Positions 47,530 through 56,660 of a stretch of DNA of 64,000 bases are shown piece by piece. Made by a program: the position numbers and the translations under genes. Source of the stretch: Pulveribacter suum (lineage in GTDB: Bacteria; Pseudomonadota; Gammaproteobacteria; Burkholderiales; Burkholderiaceae_C); contig NZ_CP027792.1 in assembly GCF_003013695.1 (NCBI RefSeq), forward strand, positions 2,376,501-2,440,500, read 5' to 3'. The notes below the pieces were generated by a model. The model saw only the letters and a program-made list of their open reading frames with translations. It had not been told where the DNA came from and searched no databases. Within the stretch, counting starts at the first letter, position 1; the number at the start of each line of letters is the position of its first letter.

Positions 47530-50500
47530 TCACTGCAGGGCCTGCTCCAGGGCCCGGACCAGCGCTTGTTCATCGTATGGCTTTTGCAGATAGACCGGCT
47601 CGCGCCCTGCTGCGCCCTCGCCGGGCGCGCCCGGCGTGGGGTCGTAGCCCGAGGCGAAGACGACGCGCAGGTCGGCGAAGTGCCGCTGCGCCTCGGCCGC
47701 CAGCTCGGTGCCCGGGCGCCCAGGCAGGCTGATATCGGTCACCAGCACGTCCACCGGATGCGCGTGCAGCAGGCGCAGCGCCTGGGCAGCGTCGCCCGCC
47801 GTCAGCACCGAATGCCCCAGGTCGCCCAGGATGTCGGCGGTGAGCGTGCGGATCATCTCCTCGTCCTCGACCAGCAGCACACGCAGGCCGGACGGGCGCG
47901 GGCTGGCCGCGGGCGCCGACGGCGCCGCCGCGGGGGCCAGGGGTGCGGGCGCGGGCTGCTGCGCCGCGGCCTGCACCAGCGCCTGCACCTGCTGCTGGCC
48001 GCGCAGCACGTGGCGCACCTTGCGCGCCAGTTCTTCGCGCGTGTAGGGCTTGCTGAGCAGCTCCACGCCGGCGTCCAGCCGCCCGCCATGCACGATGGCG
48101 TTTTGCGTGTAGCCCGAGGTGAACAGCACCGCGATGCCCGGCAGTCGCTCGCGCGCCTTGCGCGCCAGCTCCGGGCTGCGCAAGGTGCCGGGCATGACCA
48201 CGTCGGTGAACAGCAGGTCGATGGGCATGCCGCTCTCGACGATCACCAGGGCGCTGTCGGCATCCTTGGCCTTGAGCACGCGGTACCCCAAGTCGGCCAG
48301 CATCTCGACCACGGTGGCGCGCACGCCCTCGTCGTCCTCCACGACCAGCACCGTCTCGGTGCCGCCCACCGCGGGGCCGGTGCGGGTGTCGGTGGCGATG
48401 TCCTCCTGCTGGTGGGCGCGCGGCAGATAGATGCGCACCGTGGTGCCGTGGCCAGCCTCGCTGTAGAGCTTGACGTGCCCGCCCGACTGCTTGACGAAGC
48501 CATACACCATGGACAGGCCCAGTCCGGTGCCCTGCCCTTCGGGCTTGGTCGTGAAAAAGGGCTCGAAGACGTGCTCGAGCACGTCCGCGGGAATGCCCGA
48601 GCCGGTGTCGGTCACGGCCAGCACGACGTACTGCCCGGGCGTCACGTCGGTGTGGCGCAAGGTGTAGCCGTCGTCCAGCAGGGCGTTGCCGGCCTCGATG
48701 GTCAGCTTGCCCTGGCCCTTCATGGCATCGCGGGCGTTGATGGCGAGGTTGAGCAGCGCGTTTTCGACCTGCGCCGTATCGACGAAGGCATTCCACAGCC
48801 CGCCGGCGACCACGGTCTCGATCTCGATGCTCTCGCCCAGGGCGCGGCGGAACATGTCATCCATGTCGCGGATCAGCCGGCCCAGGTTGACGACCCTGGG
48901 CGCCAGCGGCTGGCGCCGCCCGAAGGCCAGCAGCTGCGAGGCCAGCTTGGAGCCGCGTGCCACGCCGCCGAGCGCGTTGCGCAGGCGCAGCTCGGCGCGC
49001 TCGTGCCCGGCCAGGTCCTTTTGCAGCAGCTGCAGGTTGCCGCCGATGACCTGCAGCAGGTTGTTGAAGTCGTGCGCCACGCCGCCCGTCAACTTGCCCA
49101 CGGCCTCCATCTTCTGCGCCTGGCGCAGCTGGTCTTCGGCATGGCGCAGGGCCTCGGCCTGGCTCTTGGCGGCTGTCACGTCGCGCGCGGTGCAGTACAG
49201 CAGCCCGCTCTCGGGCACGGCCGTCCAGGACAGCCAGCGGTAGGAGCCGTCGCGCGCGCGAAAGCGGTTTTCAAAGTCGATGGTCGTGGCGCCGTCGGCC
49301 AGCCGCGCCACTTCGGTGCGCGTCCTGGCGCAGTCCTGAGGGTGCTCCAGCCACTCGGAGGTCTTGCCGACGATCTCGTCCTCGCGCCAGCCCAGCACCT
49401 GGGTCCAGGCCGGGTTGACGCTTTGCCACACGCCGTGGGTGTCGGCCACGCCGAGCAAGTCGCTGCCCAGGCGCCAGATGCGGTCGCGCTCCTGCGTGCG
49501 CGCCTCCACGCGCTGCTCCAGCGTCGCGTTCAGCTCGCGCAGGGCCTGCTCTGCCTGCTTGCGCTGGGTGATGTCGCTCACCGTGCCGAACCACTCGACG
49601 ATCTCATCGCTGGCGTCCAACAGCGGCACCGCCCGCGAGCACGCCCACCCCAGCGTGCCGTCGCTGCGGCGCACGCGGTGCTCCAGCTCGAACGGGCGCT
49701 TGCTGCGGATGGCCTGCCCGATGACGGCCAGGATCTTCTCCCGCTCGGCCGGGTCGCCGTACTCCTGCAGCCAGCGGTGGGTGGGCTGGGCCGCATCGGC
49801 AAGAAAGTCGCGGCCCACCAGCTGGCGCAGCTCGCTCCAGTCCGGGCTCATGCGGTAGATGGCGTCCGAGCTGGCACTGACCAGGGCGCGAAAGCGCCGC
49901 TCGCTGGCTTCCAGCTCGGCCGTGGCCTCGCGCCGCAGCCGCGCCAGCTTCAGGTTGGCCTCCACCCGCGCCAGCAGCTCGCGCGGGGAGAACGGCTTGA
50001 CGAGATAGTCGTCGGCGCCTGCCTGCAGCCCTTCGACGCTGGCCTCTTCGCCGGCGCGCGCCGACAGCGCGATCACCGGCAGACCCTGCAGTGCCGGGTC
50101 GCTGCGAATGGCGCGCATCAGGCCAAAGCCATCCAGGCGCGGCATCATGATGTCGGTCAGCACCAGGTCGGGCCGGCGCGCATGGATGGCCTCCAGCGCC
50201 GCCTGGCCGTCGGCCACGGCCTGTACGTGGTGGCGCCCGGACAGCAGCCGGCGCACGTAGTCGCGCATGTCGGCGTTGTCATCGGCCAGCAGGATGTGCG
50301 CAGGCTGGCAGGCCAGCGCATCGCCCGGCAGATCGGCCGCGATGTCTTGCAGGGCGCTGCTCTGCGGCTCGGCCCCGGGCAGCCAGCGCAGCGCCTCATC
50401 CACATACATCTGCGCGCGGCCGGCGCTGGAGGCCAGCGCGCGCTCTTCGCGCACATGCTCGGCCGGCAGGTGCCGGCTGCCCAGCGGGAGGCTGACCGTG

Positions 50501-52212
50501 AACGTGGTGCCGCGCCCCTCCTCGCTGGCCACATCGATGGTGCCGCCGTGCAGCTTGACCAGCTCATGCACCAGCGCCAGGCCGATGCCGCTGCCTTCAA
50601 AGCTGCGCCCGCGCGCGCCGTCGATGCGGTGAAAGCGCTCGAACATGCGCGGCAGCTCCTGCGCGGGGATGCCCGTGCCGGTGTCGCGCACCGTGAGCGT
50701 GGCCACCCCCTGGCCCGCTGTCACGCTGACCGCGATCTCCCCTTCGAAGGTGAACTTGAAGGCGTTGGACAGCAGGTTGAGGACCACCTTTTCCCACATC
50801 TCCCGATCGACGAAGACCGGCTCGGGCAGCGCCGGGCACTGCACGATGAGCTGCAGCCCGGCCTTTTCAGTGGCCGAGCGGAAGTTGCTGGCCAGCTCGG
50901 CCGTGAGCGCAGCCAGGTCGGTGGGCTCGAAGTGCGCCCTGGCCCGGCCCGCCTCGATGCGCGAGAACTCCAGCAGCGTGTTGACCAGCTTGAGCAGGCG
51001 CAGGCCGTTGCGGTGGGCGATCTGCACGCGCTCGCGCTCGTCCTCGGGCAGGCGGTCGGCCTGCGCCATCGAGTCTTCCAGCGGGCCCAGCAGCAGGGTC
51101 AGCGGCGTGCGGAACTCGTGGCTGACGTTGGAAAAGAACAGCGTCTTGGCCTGGTCGATGGCGGCCAGCGCCTCGGCCCGCTTGCGCTCTTCCTCATAGA
51201 CCTCGGCATTGGCTATGGCCGCTGCGATCTGGCCGGTCAGAAGCGTCACAAAGCCCTGGTAGTCCGGGTCGAACTGGCGAAACGGGCTCAGCCCGACGAC
51301 CAGCGCCCCTGCCTGCCGGCCTTCGCCCGAATGCGCGATCGGCAGCACCACGGCGCGGGTGGGCGGCAGGTGCCAGGCGCCCGTGGGCAGGTCGGCAAAC
51401 TGCGCCGGCAGGTCGTCGGCGATGCGCAGCTCTTGCGCCTGCAGCACCTCGGCCAGCGGCCAGGGGGACGGGCCGTCCAGCGCGATGGACGCTGGCGCAG
51501 CCGCGTGCCCCGCGGCGATGCCGGCCGCTGCTGCCAGCGTCATCGCCCCGCCTTGCGCGTCCGCCATGTACAGCAAGGCAAACGGCAGGTCGTGCCCGTT
51601 GGTTGCCAGCGCTGCAGCGCTGCGCTCGCACACCTGCTCGCGCGTGCGCGCGTCCACGATGCGCGAGGACAGCTCATGCAGCAGCGCCAGCTGACGCTCG
51701 GTGATCACGCGCCGCGTGTCATCGGTGTTGGCGCAGATGATGCCGCCCGGACTGCCGTCGTCGTCGGGAATCGGGCTGTAGGAGAAGGTGTAGTAGGTCT
51801 CCTCGGGGTAGCCGTTGCGCTCCATGATGAGCAGCTGCTCTTCGACATAGATGCCGCTCACGCCGCCCATCGCGGTTTCCAGCATGGGACCGATCTCGCT
51901 CCAGATCTCGCGCCACACCTGCGAGACCGGCCGCCCCAGCGCCCAGGGGTGGCGGGCGCCGATGATCGACTTGTAGGCGTCGTTGTAGAGGTAGGTCAGC
52001 TCCCTGCCCCAGCCGATCCAGATCGGCTGGCGCGACGTGAGCATGATGCCGACCGCCGTCTTCAGGCTCTGCGACCAGGCGTGCGCCGGCCCCAGCGGGG
52101 TGTCAGACCAGTCGCGCTCGCGCATCAGCGCGGCCAGTTCTCCGCCTGCGGACAGGCAGGCGGGAGCGGCGGCGTCCGGCTGGGAGTTTGCGTGCTTCAC
52201 ATCAGCGTCCAC
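47530..52212 (-). CDS. large cytoplasmic hybrid sensor histidine kinase with two kinase cores and three receivers
   Basis: A 1560-residue multi-domain kinase without an obvious membrane helix. Order: a PAS-like region (about 35-160), GAF (170-335), HisKA with SNVSHEFRTPLTLLLGPLED (His 365), HATPase with NLLSNAFKFTFEG and GSGIGLALVHELV (460-585), then a receiver (ILLADDNADMRDYV ... TDIMMPRLDGFGLM). Two PAS domains (about 785-1040) are followed by a second HisKA of the GGVAHDFNNLLQVIGG type, a second HATPase (ALLNLAINARDAM, GLGLSMVYGFVKQ) and two more receivers. The last is VLLVEDEEMIRT with TDISLPGRPG. It combines two kinase types in one chain. Signals and partners are unknown. Confidence 0.93.
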   Translation of the reverse strand: MDADVKHANSQPDAAAPACLSAGGELAALMRERDWSDTPLGPAHAWSQSLKTAVGIMLTSRQPIWIGWGRELTYLYNDAYKSIIGARHPWALGRPVSQVWREIWSEIGPMLETAMGGVSGIYVEEQLLIMERNGYPEETYYTFSYSPIPDDDGSPGGIICANTDDTRRVITERQLALLHELSSRIVDARTREQVCERSAAALATNGHDLPFALLYMADAQGGAMTLAAAAGIAAGHAAAPASIALDGPSPWPLAEVLQAQELRIADDLPAQFADLPTGAWHLPPTRAVVLPIAHSGEGRQAGALVVGLSPFRQFDPDYQGFVTLLTGQIAAAIANAEVYEEERKRAEALAAIDQAKTLFFSNVSHEFRTPLTLLLGPLEDSMAQADRLPEDERERVQIAHRNGLRLLKLVNTLLEFSRIEAGRARAHFEPTDLAALTAELASNFRSATEKAGLQLIVQCPALPEPVFVDREMWEKVVLNLLSNAFKFTFEGEIAVSVTAGQGVATLTVRDTGTGIPAQELPRMFERFHRIDGARGRSFEGSGIGLALVHELVKLHGGTIDVASEEGRGTTFTVSLPLGSRHLPAEHVREERALASSAGRAQMYVDEALRWLPGAEPQSSALQDIAADLPGDALACQPAHILLADDNADMRDYVRRLLSGRHHVQAVADGQAALEAIHARRPDLVLTDIMMPRLDGFGLMRAIRSDPALQGLPVIALSARAGEEASVEGLQAGADDYLVKPFSPRELLARVEANLKLARLRREATAELEASERRFRALVSASSDAIYRMSPDWSELRQLVGRDFLADAAQPTHRWLQEYGDPAEREKILAVIGQAIRSKRPFELEHRVRRSDGTLGWACSRAVPLLDASDEIVEWFGTVSDITQRKQAEQALRELNATLEQRVEARTQERDRIWRLGSDLLGVADTHGVWQSVNPAWTQVLGWREDEIVGKTSEWLEHPQDCARTRTEVARLADGATTIDFENRFRARDGSYRWLSWTAVPESGLLYCTARDVTAAKSQAEALRHAEDQLRQAQKMEAVGKLTGGVAHDFNNLLQVIGGNLQLLQKDLAGHERAELRLRNALGGVARGSKLASQLLAFGRRQPLAPRVVNLGRLIRDMDDMFRRALGESIEIETVVAGGLWNAFVDTAQVENALLNLAINARDAMKGQGKLTIEAGNALLDDGYTLRHTDVTPGQYVVLAVTDTGSGIPADVLEHVFEPFFTTKPEGQGTGLGLSMVYGFVKQSGGHVKLYSEAGHGTTVRIYLPRAHQQEDIATDTRTGPAVGGTETVLVVEDDEGVRATVVEMLADLGYRVLKAKDADSALVIVESGMPIDLLFTDVVMPGTLRSPELARKARERLPGIAVLFTSGYTQNAIVHGGRLDAGVELLSKPYTREELARKVRHVLRGQQQVQALVQAAAQQPAPAPLAPAAAPSAPAASPRPSGLRVLLVEDEEMIRTLTADILGDLGHSVLTAGDAAQALRLLHAHPVDVLVTDISLPGRPGTELAAEAQRHFADLRVVFASGYDPTPGAPGEGAAGREPVYLQKPYDEQALVRALEQALQ

Positions 52213-52777
52213 GGGAGTTCTGCGCCTTGAAAAAGCCTTGGAGGGACGGATTATTGCCCGCCGGCTCAGCCGAAGCAGCCTGCCCGGGCGCTACCGCAAA
52301 GTCAGCGTCTGCCGGCCGCATACCTGCCGGCACTTTGGCGTCAGCGCTGCCGGCGCGGCACACCCTTGAAGGCGATGCGCAGCCTGTTCAACCGCCGCGC
52401 CTGCAAGGGCGGGAACTCACTCCCACTCCATCATCAATAGGCCTCGCTAACCCGCATGGTTAAAGGGATCTGGCGGAGTCGGATGAGCTCTATACCGTCG
52501 CTTTTACCGTCAGTCAGTCCTTCGCAATGAAGCGCTGAGCAACGGCACGCTACGGGTACTTCTGAGCCCTCTCCAGCATACAGCCTTTGGCCATATTCAT
52601 GTCTTTCAGGGCCCTGGAGCTTCTGCCCAGAACTCGGTGACACACGGACTCGTGCGGTCACACGATCAACACATCACGGTTTTGGACCAAGCCCCGCGAG
52701 CATCCTCACCGCTACCTACTTGACGGTTGATAGCTGCAACTTAGACTTTATTTCTACAGTTGTTGTATTATTGATTT
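52213..52777. other. gene-free stretch at the left edge of the arsenic/metal region
   Basis: This 565-bp stretch separates the hybrid kinase promoter side from arsR. From about 52440 base use becomes less GC-rich than either flank. A short 75-codon leftward frame (52434-52661) shows no recognisable protein. On the minus strand the sequence GGAGTGGGAGTGA (about 52421-52433) resembles the 3' end of guaA genes, a known integration target. This is weak. No integrase, tRNA or transposase was found. An intron or transposon remnant is possible but unproven. Confidence 0.4.
52742..52771 (+). promoter_or_regulatory. putative arsR promoter, possibly giving a leaderless mRNA
   Basis: TAGACT (52742-52747) and TATTAT (52766-52771), 18 bp apart, resemble -35 and -10 elements. 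The arsR ATG is at 52778, only 6 nt after the -10, with no ribosome-binding sequence in the AT-rich leader. A start at or next to the ATG would make the message leaderless. Confidence 0.45.
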
Positions 52778-53104
52778 ATGGAAGAAGCCAACGCCGTCCG
52801 ATCCCTCGCTGCGCTAGCGCAAGCATTGCGCCTGCGCCTGTTCCGCGCCCTGGTCGTCGCCGGCCCCGAGGGCCTGACCCCCGGAGCGCTGGCCGAGCAA
52901 CTGGACGTGGCCGGCAACACGCTGTCGTTCCACCTCAAGGAACTGACGCATGCCGGCCTGGTGACGCAGGAGCGGCAGGGCCGCAACCTCATCTATCGGG
53001 CTTCGTTCACCACGATGAACGAGCTGCTGGGCTACCTCACCGAGAACTGCTGCGAGGGCGCAGCGTGCTCGACCACCGACGCGGCGGCGGATTGCCGTTG
53101 CTGA
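52778..53104 (+). CDS. arsR: ArsR-family arsenic-responsive repressor
   Basis: A 108-residue winged helix-turn-helix repressor (RSLAALAQALRLRLFRALVV, recognition region LDVAGNTLSFHLKELTHAG, wing QERQGRNLIYRASF). Instead of the classical ELCVCDL site it has a cysteine cluster at the C-terminus (C91, C92, C97, C106, C108; CCEGAACSTT and CRC). This resembles the C-terminal As(III) site of Acidithiobacillus ArsR. It heads an operon with arsI starting 10 nt later and should release DNA on binding trivalent arsenic. Confidence 0.9.
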   Translation: MEEANAVRSLAALAQALRLRLFRALVVAGPEGLTPGALAEQLDVAGNTLSFHLKELTHAGLVTQERQGRNLIYRASFTTMNELLGYLTENCCEGAACSTTDAAADCRC

Positions 53105-53114
53105 AAGGACCACG

Positions 53115-53585
53115 ATGAAGCGCTTCCACGTTCACCTGCACGTCACCGATCTGGGCCAGAGCATCGCCTTCTATTCCAAGCTGTTCGCCGCCGAGCCCGC
53201 GCGCATCGAGGGCGACTATGCGAAGTGGATGCTGGAAGACCCGCGCCTGAACTTCGCCATCTCCACGCGCGGCGCTACGCCGGGCGTGGACCACCTAGGC
53301 TTTCAGGCGGACGAGGCCACCGAGCTGGTGAACCTCAAAGACCGGGCCGAGGCGGCCAACCTGGCGCTGCTCGATGAAGGCCAGACGACCTGCTGCTACG
53401 CCCGCAGTGACAAGCACTGGATCACGGACCCGCAGGGCGTGGCCTGGGAGCACTTCCAGACGCTGGGCAACGTGCCCGTGTTCGGCAAGCCAGGCCCGGC
53501 AAAGGCCGCTGCGGCGGCGTGCTGCGCCCCTGTGGCCGTACCGGCATCCGCATCGTGCTGCGGGCCTGCCAAGGCCTGCTGCTGA
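53115..53585 (+). CDS. arsI: ArsI/CadI-family C-As lyase-like dioxygenase
   Basis: A 156-residue VOC-fold enzyme. ArsI uses Fe(II) and O2 to cleave the carbon-arsenic bond of trivalent organoarsenicals. Likely metal ligands are H5 (MKRFHVHLHV), H60 (GVDHLGF) and E112 (AWEHF). The vicinal cysteines C93-C94 (TTCCYARSDKHW) match the substrate-binding pair. A Cys-rich tail (AACCAPVAV, ASCCGPAKACC) resembles that of other CadI/ArsI proteins. It follows arsR closely and precedes arsC. Some family members confer cadmium tolerance instead, so organoarsenical activity is inferred. Confidence 0.87.
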   Translation: MKRFHVHLHVTDLGQSIAFYSKLFAAEPARIEGDYAKWMLEDPRLNFAISTRGATPGVDHLGFQADEATELVNLKDRAEAANLALLDEGQTTCCYARSDKHWITDPQGVAWEHFQTLGNVPVFGKPGPAKAAAAACCAPVAVPASASCCGPAKACC

Positions 53586-53614
53586 TCCCTTTTCTCTTTC
53601 ATCACGACTACCCC

Positions 53615-54121
53615 ATGACCTCGACATCCAAGCCGCTGAACGTCCTGTTCCTCTGCACCCATAACTCGGCCCGCAGCATCCTGGCCGAAGCCTTGCTGAA
53701 CGGCATGGCGGGCGACCGATTCCGCGGCTTCTCCGCTGGCAGCAGCCCGCGCGAGAACCAGCAGCCCAACCCGCTCGCGCTGGAAGCGCTGCAGCGCGTG
53801 GGCATTTCCACCGAAGGGCTGCGCAGCAAGAACTGGGACGAGTTCGCCAAGCCCGACGCACCGAACATGGACCTCATCATCACCGTGTGCGACAACGCGG
53901 CCGGCGAGATGTGCCCCGTCTGGCCAGGCCACCCCGCCACGGCGCATTGGGGCTACCCGGACCCGTCGGAAGTGGATAGCAGTCTTGAAGAGAAGCAGGC
54001 CGCGTTCCGCAAGACGCTGCACGCCATCCGGCAGCGCGTCGAGCTGTTCATCAACCTGCCCGCCGCAGCCATCGACAAGCTGACGATCCAGCAGTCCGCA
54101 CGCGATCTGGCCAAGCGCTGA
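53615..54121 (+). CDS. arsC: arsenate reductase, low-molecular-weight phosphatase (thioredoxin) type
   Basis: A 168-residue protein with the phosphatase-like loop LFLCTHNSARS (nucleophile C14). Two further cysteines, C92 (TVCDNAAGEMC) and C100, match the redox relay of thioredoxin-coupled ArsC. A YPDPSEVD segment carries the general-acid aspartate. It reduces arsenate to arsenite for export. The start ATG at 53615 is 29 nt after arsI; the longer frame has no better ribosome site. It is one of two unrelated arsenate reductases in this operon. Confidence 0.92.
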   Translation: MTSTSKPLNVLFLCTHNSARSILAEALLNGMAGDRFRGFSAGSSPRENQQPNPLALEALQRVGISTEGLRSKNWDEFAKPDAPNMDLIITVCDNAAGEMCPVWPGHPATAHWGYPDPSEVDSSLEEKQAAFRKTLHAIRQRVELFINLPAAAIDKLTIQQSARDLAKR

Positions 54122-54195
54122 TCCCTCGCGCGTCTGACCTCTCTCGCGGCCCAGCCGGGCCGCATCCCCGTTCTCCCTCATAGAAGGCCTCCGCC

Positions 54196-55482
54196 ATGCT
54201 CGCGGCCATCCTGATTTTTCTGTTCACGCTCGTGCTGGTCATCTGGCAACCCCGGGGTCTGGGCATTGGCTGGAGCGCATCGTTCGGCGCTGTGCTGGCG
54301 CTGGTGTTCGGCGTGGTGCACCTGGCCGACATCGCCGTGGTGTGGGGCATCGTCTGGAACGCGACCGCCACATTCGTGGCCGTCATCATCATCAGCCTGC
54401 TGCTGGACGAAGCCGGCTTCTTCGAGTGGGCCGCGCTGCACGTGGCGCGCTGGGGCGGCGGGAACGGCCGCCGGTTGTTCGCCTTCATCGTGCTGCTGGG
54501 CGCGGCGGTGGCCGCGCTGTTCGCCAACGACGGCGCCGCACTGATCCTGACACCCATCGTCATGGCCATGCTGGTCGCGCTGGGCTTTTCGCCGGCCGCG
54601 ACGCTGGCCTTCGTGATGGCAGCCGGCTTCATCGCCGACACGGCCAGCCTGCCGCTGGTCGTGTCCAACCTGGTCAACATCGTCTCGGCCGACTTCTTCG
54701 GCATCGGCTTCAACCAGTACGCGGCCGTGATGATGCCGGTCAACATCGCCGCCGTGCTGGCCAGCCTGCTGGTCCTGCTGCTGTACTTCGGCAGGAGCGT
54801 GCCGGCGCGCTACGATCTGGCGCAGCTCAAGGCGCCGGCCCAGGCCATCCGCGATCCGGCCACCTTCCGGGCCGGCTGGGTAGTGCTGGTCCTGCTGGTG
54901 GTCGGCTTCTTCGGCCTGGAGCCGCTGGGCGTGCCGGTCAGCGCGGTCGCGGCCGTGGCCGCCGTGGTGCTGCTGGCCGTCGCGGCCCGCGGCCACGTCA
55001 TCAGCACGCGCAAGGTGCTGCACGGGGCGCCCTGGCAGATCGTGGTGTTCTCGCTGGGTATGTACCTGGTGGTCTACGGCCTGCGCAATGCCGGGCTGAC
55101 CGACCGCATTGCCGGGCTGCTCGATGTGTTCGCGCAGGGCGGCATCTGGGGTGCAGCCATCGGCACAGGCGTGCTCACGGCCTTGCTGTCCTCGGTCATG
55201 AACAACATGCCCACGGTGCTCATCGGCGCACTGTCCATCGACGCATCGCAGGCAAGTGGTGTGGTGAAGGAAGCCATGATTTACGCCAACGTCATCGGCT
55301 GCGACCTCGGTCCCAAGATCACACCCATTGGCAGTCTGGCCACGCTACTCTGGCTGCACGTGCTCCAGAAGAAGGGGACCACCATCGCCTGGGGCTACTA
55401 CTTCCGCGTGGGCATCGTGCTCACGCTGCCCGTGCTGCTGGTGACGCTGGCGGCTTTGGCGCTGCGCTTGTGCCTGGCCTGA
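54196..55482 (+). CDS. arsB: arsenite efflux membrane protein ArsB
   Basis: Arsenite/antimonite-proton antiporter of 428 residues with about twelve hydrophobic helices. ArsB-type blocks are [58 protein letters not shown] and [13 protein letters not shown], with [19 protein letters not shown] near the end. It follows arsC(Trx) by 74 nt and precedes arsC(Grx). No arsA ATPase is present, so export is driven by the proton gradient. Confidence 0.95.
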   Translation: MLAAILIFLFTLVLVIWQPRGLGIGWSASFGAVLALVFGVVHLADIAVVWGIVWNATATFVAVIIISLLLDEAGFFEWAALHVARWGGGNGRRLFAFIVLLGAAVAALFANDGAALILTPIVMAMLVALGFSPAATLAFVMAAGFIADTASLPLVVSNLVNIVSADFFGIGFNQYAAVMMPVNIAAVLASLLVLLLYFGRSVPARYDLAQLKAPAQAIRDPATFRAGWVVLVLLVVGFFGLEPLGVPVSAVAAVAAVVLLAVAARGHVISTRKVLHGAPWQIVVFSLGMYLVVYGLRNAGLTDRIAGLLDVFAQGGIWGAAIGTGVLTALLSSVMNNMPTVLIGALSIDASQASGVVKEAMIYANVIGCDLGPKITPIGSLATLLWLHVLQKKGTTIAWGYYFRVGIVLTLPVLLVTLAALALRLCLA

Positions 55483-55512
55483 GCGCGTCCACCGCCCAAC
55501 AAGGAACCGACC

Positions 55513-55944
55513 ATGCCCAACATCACGATCTACCACAACCCCGCCTGCGGCACGTCGCGCAACACGCTGGCGATGATCTGCAACAGCGGCGAGGAACCAC
55601 AGGTCATCGAGTACCTGAAGACGCCGCCCGACCGGGCCACGCTGGAACGGCTCATCGCCGCCATGGGCATCACGCCGCGCGAGCTGCTGCGCAGGAAGGG
55701 CACGCCCTACGACGCGCTGGGCCTGGACAGCGCTTCATGGACCGATGCGCAGTTGATCGAGTTCATGCTGCAGGAACCTATCCTGATCAACCGGCCCATC
55801 GTCGTCACGCTGCTGGGCACGCGGCTGTGCCGGCCTTCCGAAGCCGTGCTGGATCTGCTGCCGCAACCGCAGCAAGGCGCCTTCACGAAGGAAGACGGCG
55901 AGGCCGTCATCGACGAGAAGGGAGCGCGCATTGCCAAGCCCTGA
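55513..55944 (+). CDS. arsC: arsenate reductase, glutaredoxin type
   Basis: A 143-residue ArsC of the E. coli plasmid R773 class, unrelated to the thioredoxin-type enzyme upstream. The catalytic cysteine is C12 in [31 protein letters not shown] and the arginine-containing [23 protein letters not shown] follow. It needs glutathione and glutaredoxin. It starts 30 nt after arsB and overlaps arsH by 14 nt. Two reductase types give the operon use of both thiol systems. Confidence 0.94.
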   Translation: MPNITIYHNPACGTSRNTLAMICNSGEEPQVIEYLKTPPDRATLERLIAAMGITPRELLRRKGTPYDALGLDSASWTDAQLIEFMLQEPILINRPIVVTLLGTRLCRPSEAVLDLLPQPQQGAFTKEDGEAVIDEKGARIAKP

Positions 55945-56647
55945 GCTGCCGAACATCGATGGCTCCAGCTTCCGCCGGCCCGACGTGGCGCGGCTGCTGC
56001 CGGCCGAGCGCGCGACCCATCCGCCGCGCATCCTGCTGCTCTACGGTTCAGTGCGTGAGCGCTCTTACAGCCGGCTCGTGACCGAGGAAGCGGCTCGGCT
56101 GCTGCAGGCCATGGGCGCCGAGCCGCGCATCTTCGATCCGCGCGGCCTGCCCCAGCCCGATGGCGCGCCCGAAGACCACCCCAAGGTGCAGGAGCTGCGC
56201 GAGCTGGCGCAGTGGTCGGAGGGCATGGTCTGGTGCTCGCCCGAGCGGCACGGGGCCATGACCGGCATCATGAAGTCGCAGATCGACTGGATTCCGCTGG
56301 CGGTCGGATCGGTGCGGCCCACACAGGGCAAGACGCTGGCCGTCATGGAGGTGTCGGGCGGCTCGCAATCCTTCAACGCAGTGAACCAACTGCGCGTGCT
56401 GGGCCGCTGGATGCGCATGCTGACCATCCCCAACCAGTCGTCGGTGGCCAAGGCCTTCGCCGAGTTTGAGGAAGACGGCCGCATGAAGCCCTCGCCTTAC
56501 TACGAGCGCGTGGTGGACGTGATGGAGGAACTGGTGAAGTTCACGCTGCTGACGCGCGATTGCTCCGGCTACCTGGTGGACCGCTACAGCGAGCGGCGCG
56601 AGAGCGCCGAGGCGCTGTCCAAACGCGTCAACCTGCGCAGCATCTGA
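55931..56647 (+). CDS. arsH: arsenical resistance flavoprotein ArsH
   Basis: NADPH-dependent FMN reductase that oxidises trivalent methyl and aromatic arsenicals. The 238-residue protein has the flavodoxin-like FMN loop [14 protein letters not shown], the pair [20 protein letters not shown] and [20 protein letters not shown] typical of ArsH. Translation probably starts at TTG 55931 within the end of arsC; no earlier in-frame ATG is present. Together with ArsI it extends resistance to organic arsenic. Confidence 0.92.
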   Translation: MPSPELPNIDGSSFRRPDVARLLPAERATHPPRILLLYGSVRERSYSRLVTEEAARLLQAMGAEPRIFDPRGLPQPDGAPEDHPKVQELRELAQWSEGMVWCSPERHGAMTGIMKSQIDWIPLAVGSVRPTQGKTLAVMEVSGGSQSFNAVNQLRVLGRWMRMLTIPNQSSVAKAFAEFEEDGRMKPSPYYERVVDVMEELVKFTLLTRDCSGYLVDRYSERRESAEALSKRVNLRSI

Positions 56648-56660
56648 CCGCCAGCATCAG

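Noticed and set aside
52434..52661. Leftward 75-codon frame and a possible group II intron or transposon remnant
   Set aside because: No reverse transcriptase, transposase, domain V hairpin or clear element ends could be recognised; kept only as a note for the spacer.
52720..52745. TTGATAGCTGCAACTTAG before arsR as another dispersed repeat copy
   Set aside because: Only TTGATAGCTGC matches; the GCGCTTG core and tail are missing.
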